A stretch of 64,000 nucleotides of DNA. It comes from Streptomyces flavidovirens DSM 40150. Lineage in GTDB: Bacteria; Actinomycetota; Actinomycetes; Streptomycetales; Streptomycetaceae. The first letter of the stretch is position 1. Each line of letters begins with the position of its first letter. The stretch lies in contig NZ_KE386846.1 in the NCBI RefSeq assembly GCF_000429085.1, positions 62,001 to 126,000 of the forward strand. Reading direction: 5' to 3'. This document shows, in pieces, positions 61,907-64,000 of this stretch. Made by a program: the position numbers and the translations under genes. Below the pieces are notes generated by a model. It was not told the origin of the DNA. It did not search any database and saw only the letters and a program-made list of their open reading frames with translations.

Positions 61907-61996
61907 CGGACCGGCGCGGCGTCGTTCGACGGACCGGCACGGCGCCGTTCGACCGACCGGCGCGACGCCATTCGACGGACCGGCGCGGCGCCGTTC
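61905..61996. repeat. four tandem 23-bp repeats between convergent genes
   Basis: Units at 61905-61927, 61928-61950, 61951-61973 and 61974-61996, each of the form GACGGACCGGCGCGGCGNCG plus TTC, differ at a few bases. They fill the space between the CorA stop and the ferritin-like stop almost exactly. No stem-loop explains them fully. They may be an unusual terminator or a recently expanded minisatellite. Confidence 0.85.
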
Positions 61997-62783
61997 AGAG
62001 GATTCCGGCGGCGGCCGTCGCCGGGCCGCCCAGCGCGTCGCGCCGCTCCGGCATCGACAGGCTCACCATGCGCCGCTGGCCGCCGAGGCGTTCGTACGCG
62101 TACAGGGCGTGGATGCCGGCGGCCAGCGCGGTGGACTTGGCCTTCGGCCACTTGAGGATGCGTCCCATGTGCGCCATGACGGCGAGGCTGACGTCCCGGT
62201 AGACGCGGCTCTCCGCCATGGCGCATTCGCGCAGGACGCGCAGGATCGTACGGCCGTGTCCCGCGCGGGCCAGCCGGAGCAGTTCCTCGTGGCAGTACGC
62301 GAGGTGGTTCTCCTCGTCGTCGCAGATCGTCCTGAGCGGCCTGCCCGCCTCGGGGTGGTCGCCGAAGTACTTGACCAGCATGTTCATCTGCTCGGCGGCC
62401 CGCTGCTCGGTCACCCGGCTGTGCGAGAGGTAGATGAGGATGTCGTCCTCGGTCAGCGGCTCGTCGCGGCGCAGCTTGTCGTGGGCGAGGCCGATGCCGC
62501 GCTGTTCGAGCAGCATCGTGTAGTCGGTCTCGGGCGGGACGGGGACGGGTTCGAGCTCCCGCTTATTGAGCAGGGCGTTGAAGAGCCGGCCGTGCTTGTC
62601 CTCGTCGGCGCCGTGCCGGGTGATCTTCGGGGCGAGGTACCTCATGCTTTGCGGCACAAGGGCCGCGATCCGGCCGTTCTCCCAGCCGCCCTGGGACTCG
62701 CCGCTGGCGGCGATGGAGCAGAAGAGCCGGAAGGAATCGTCGTTGTCGAGGATTTCCTGGAAGACGCTTCGGGCCGACAGCAT
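61995..62783 (-). CDS. ferritin-like di-iron domain protein
   Basis: A 262-residue protein. A four-helix bundle is suggested by metal-type motifs: HGADEDKHGRLFNALL (Glu and His) near residue 62 and CDDEENHLAYCHEELL near residue 165, with a further Glu in TEQRAAEQMNML. This is the ferritin-like/di-iron arrangement. The enzyme or storage role is unclear. ATG at 62783 starts the conserved MLSARSVFQEILDND. A 236-bp gap with a terminator separates it from the LLM oxidoreductase gene upstream. Confidence 0.8.
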   Translation of the reverse strand: MLSARSVFQEILDNDDSFRLFCSIAASGESQGGWENGRIAALVPQSMRYLAPKITRHGADEDKHGRLFNALLNKRELEPVPVPPETDYTMLLEQRGIGLAHDKLRRDEPLTEDDILIYLSHSRVTEQRAAEQMNMLVKYFGDHPEAGRPLRTICDDEENHLAYCHEELLRLARAGHGRTILRVLRECAMAESRVYRDVSLAVMAHMGRILKWPKAKSTALAAGIHALYAYERLGGQRRMVSLSMPERRDALGGPATAAAGIL

Positions 62784-62948
62784 CGCTGATACCTCCGTGT
62801 ACCTCCGGGCAGACGTCCGCAAAGAGCAAGTCAAGGGCGGTACGGGACGGCAGGCAACAGCAGCGGCGGTCAACTCCACCGGATGAATGAACCCCGCGGC
62901 GGTACGGGCGCGTAACCCCGTCGGGCCGTGCGGCGTTGTTGTGCATGA

Positions 62949-62989
62949 CGGCCGTGGCGGGGAAGACCCCCGAGCCCCCACCACGGCCG
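62949..62989 (-). terminator. terminator downstream of the LLM oxidoreductase gene
   Basis: CGGCCGTGG (62949-62957) pairs with CCACGGCCG (62981-62989), with further G/C pairing inside. It follows the LLM stop on the minus strand and lies upstream of the ferritin-like gene. Confidence 0.65.
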
Positions 62990-63019
62990 CAGACTTCTGT
63001 TCCGCTTCCGTCCTGCGGG

Positions 63020-64000
63020 TTACGCCAGACCGGCGCGCTCCAGAGCGTCGGTGCCGGCCCGCAGGGCGGTGATCCGCTCGTCGAGCGTGAAGCCCGCGGG
63101 GGAAAGCGTCAGTGTCGTCACACCGGCCGCTGCGTACGCCTGCATCCGGTCGGCGATCCGCTCGACGGAGCCGAGCAGGGTCGTCTGGTCGATCAGCCGG
63201 TGCGGGACCGCGGCGGCGGCGCCGGTCTTGTCGCCGGACAGGTACTTGTCCTGGATCTCGGCGGCTTCCTTCTCGTAGCCCATGCGCTGGGCGAGCTGGT
63301 TGTAGAAGTTCTGCTTGCGGCTGCCCATGCCGCCGACGTACAGGGCGGTGTACGGGCGGAACATGTCGGCCAGCGCGCTGACGTCCTTGTCGTCGCCGAC
63401 CGCGAGCGGGAGCGTGGGGCAGACGTCGAAGCCGTCCATGGTGTGACCGGCCTTCTCGCGGCCCGCGCGGATGTGCCGGATCGCGGTGTCCTCGATGTGC
63501 TCGGCAGAAGGGAAGATCAGCAGCGCGCCGTCGGCGATCTCGCCGGTCTGCTCCAGGTTCTTGGGGCCGATCGCGGCGATGTAGAGCGGGATGTGCTCGC
63601 GCTGCGGGTGGACGGTGAGCTTCAGCGGCTTGCCCGGGCCGTCGGGCAGCGGCAGCGTCCAGTGCCGGCCCTCGTACGACAGGCGCTCGCGGGTCATGGC
63701 CCTGCGGACGATCTCGACGTACTCGCGGGTGCGGGCCAGCGGCTTGTCGAACTTCACGCCGTACCAGCCCTCGGAGACCTGCGGGCCCGAGACGCCGAGG
63801 CCCAGGCGGAAGCGGCCGCCGGAGAGGGAGTCGAGGGTGGCGGCGGTCATCGCGGTCATGGCGGGCGCACGGGCCGGGATCTGGAAGATCGCGGAGCCGA
63901 CGTCGATGCTCTCGGTCTGGGCGGCGACCCAGGAGAGCACGGTGGCGGCGTCGGATCCGTACGCCTCGGCGGCCCAGCAGACGTCGTAGCCGAGCCGGTC
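63020..64000 (-). CDS. F420-dependent LLM-class oxidoreductase, truncated at the window edge
   Basis: At least 326 residues of a luciferase-like (LLM) oxidoreductase are read, open to the right edge, so the N-terminus is missing. Segments such as GYDVCWAAEAYGSDAATVL, SIDVGSAIFQIPARAPAMTA and GRFRLGLGVSGPQVSEGWYG are typical of the F420-dependent TIM-barrel branch. Reduced F420 would serve as hydride donor for an unknown substrate. It is followed by a terminator and the ferritin-like gene on the same strand. Confidence 0.9.
   Translation of the reverse strand, partial: DRLGYDVCWAAEAYGSDAATVLSWVAAQTESIDVGSAIFQIPARAPAMTAMTAATLDSLSGGRFRLGLGVSGPQVSEGWYGVKFDKPLARTREYVEIVRRAMTRERLSYEGRHWTLPLPDGPGKPLKLTVHPQREHIPLYIAAIGPKNLEQTGEIADGALLIFPSAEHIEDTAIRHIRAGREKAGHTMDGFDVCPTLPLAVGDDKDVSALADMFRPYTALYVGGMGSRKQNFYNQLAQRMGYEKEAAEIQDKYLSGDKTGAAAAVPHRLIDQTTLLGSVERIADRMQAYAAAGVTTLTLSPAGFTLDERITALRAGTDALERAGLA

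Noticed and set aside
61905..61996. CRISPR array
   Set aside because: The 23-bp units are directly adjacent with no spacers and no cas genes nearby.

Overview
The window is about 64 kb of very GC-rich chromosomal DNA. GTG starts are common, divergent genes are tightly packed, and both strands carry long shadow frames. Gene content (Pup-proteasome system, mycothiol ligase, F420-type oxidoreductase, gylR-glycerol operon, ParJ) and gene order mark it as Streptomyces. From memory, the order follows the Streptomyces coelicolor SCO1611-SCO1670 neighbourhood. This is core chromosome, not an integrated element: I see no tRNA, rRNA, CRISPR array, intact transposase or integrase.

Layout. (a) 1-984: the N-terminal part of a Pro/Ala-rich protein built on a 52-residue repeat, running off the left edge. 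(b) 1187-9172: an amino-acid deaminase/aldolase, then a cluster fitting ethanolamine use through gamma-glutamylation. It has a GlnA4-type glutamine synthetase homologue, aldehyde dehydrogenase and SDR on the minus strand, and a FadR-type regulator, ethanolamine permease and gamma-glutamyl hydrolase on the plus strand. The same 20-bp motif precedes both arms. (c) 9173-18423: a more variable stretch with an Ala/Lys-rich small membrane protein, LysR regulator and TDT transporter, metal/cobalamin-binding protein with an XRE-cupin regulator, a 5'-3' exonuclease, an iron-box-controlled siderophore-interacting protein, a photolyase and a TetR regulator. (d) 18424-36436: the bacterial proteasome region. 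On the minus strand it reads arc, dop, pup, prcB, prcA, then an MFS gene, pafA, two FKBP isomerases, pafB, pafC, a zinc-ribbon gene, a small membrane gene, tatA, tatC and a Ski2-like helicase. A divergent LacI regulator sits between prcA and the MFS gene. (e) 36678-46286: ferredoxin, an exported protein, TrmI, a site-2 protease with CBS domains, a RecB-like nuclease with an orphan response regulator, two tandem orphan oligopeptide-binding lipoproteins and a HAD phosphatase. (f) 46386-55134: metH with a structured leader, then gylR and the glpF-glpK-glpD glycerol operon. (g) 55271-64000: a FadR-type regulator with a perfect palindromic operator, parJ (PAC2 family), mshC, a conserved but uncharacterised trio (kinase-like protein, DUF3090 protein, histidine phosphatase), a CorA-type transporter, a ferritin-like protein and the start-truncated end of an F420-dependent LLM oxidoreductase.

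How the genes work together. Pup, Dop, PafA, Arc and PrcA/B form the pupylation-proteasome route. Pup is encoded with a C-terminal GGE, so it should not need deamidation before ligation. PafB/PafC are DNA-damage regulators in the same block. The glycerol genes carry matching operator-like sites upstream of gylR and of glpF, which suggests GylR controls both. The best candidates for little-described biology are the trio beside mshC, the ethanolamine cluster with its shared motif, and the two small genes between pafC and tatA.
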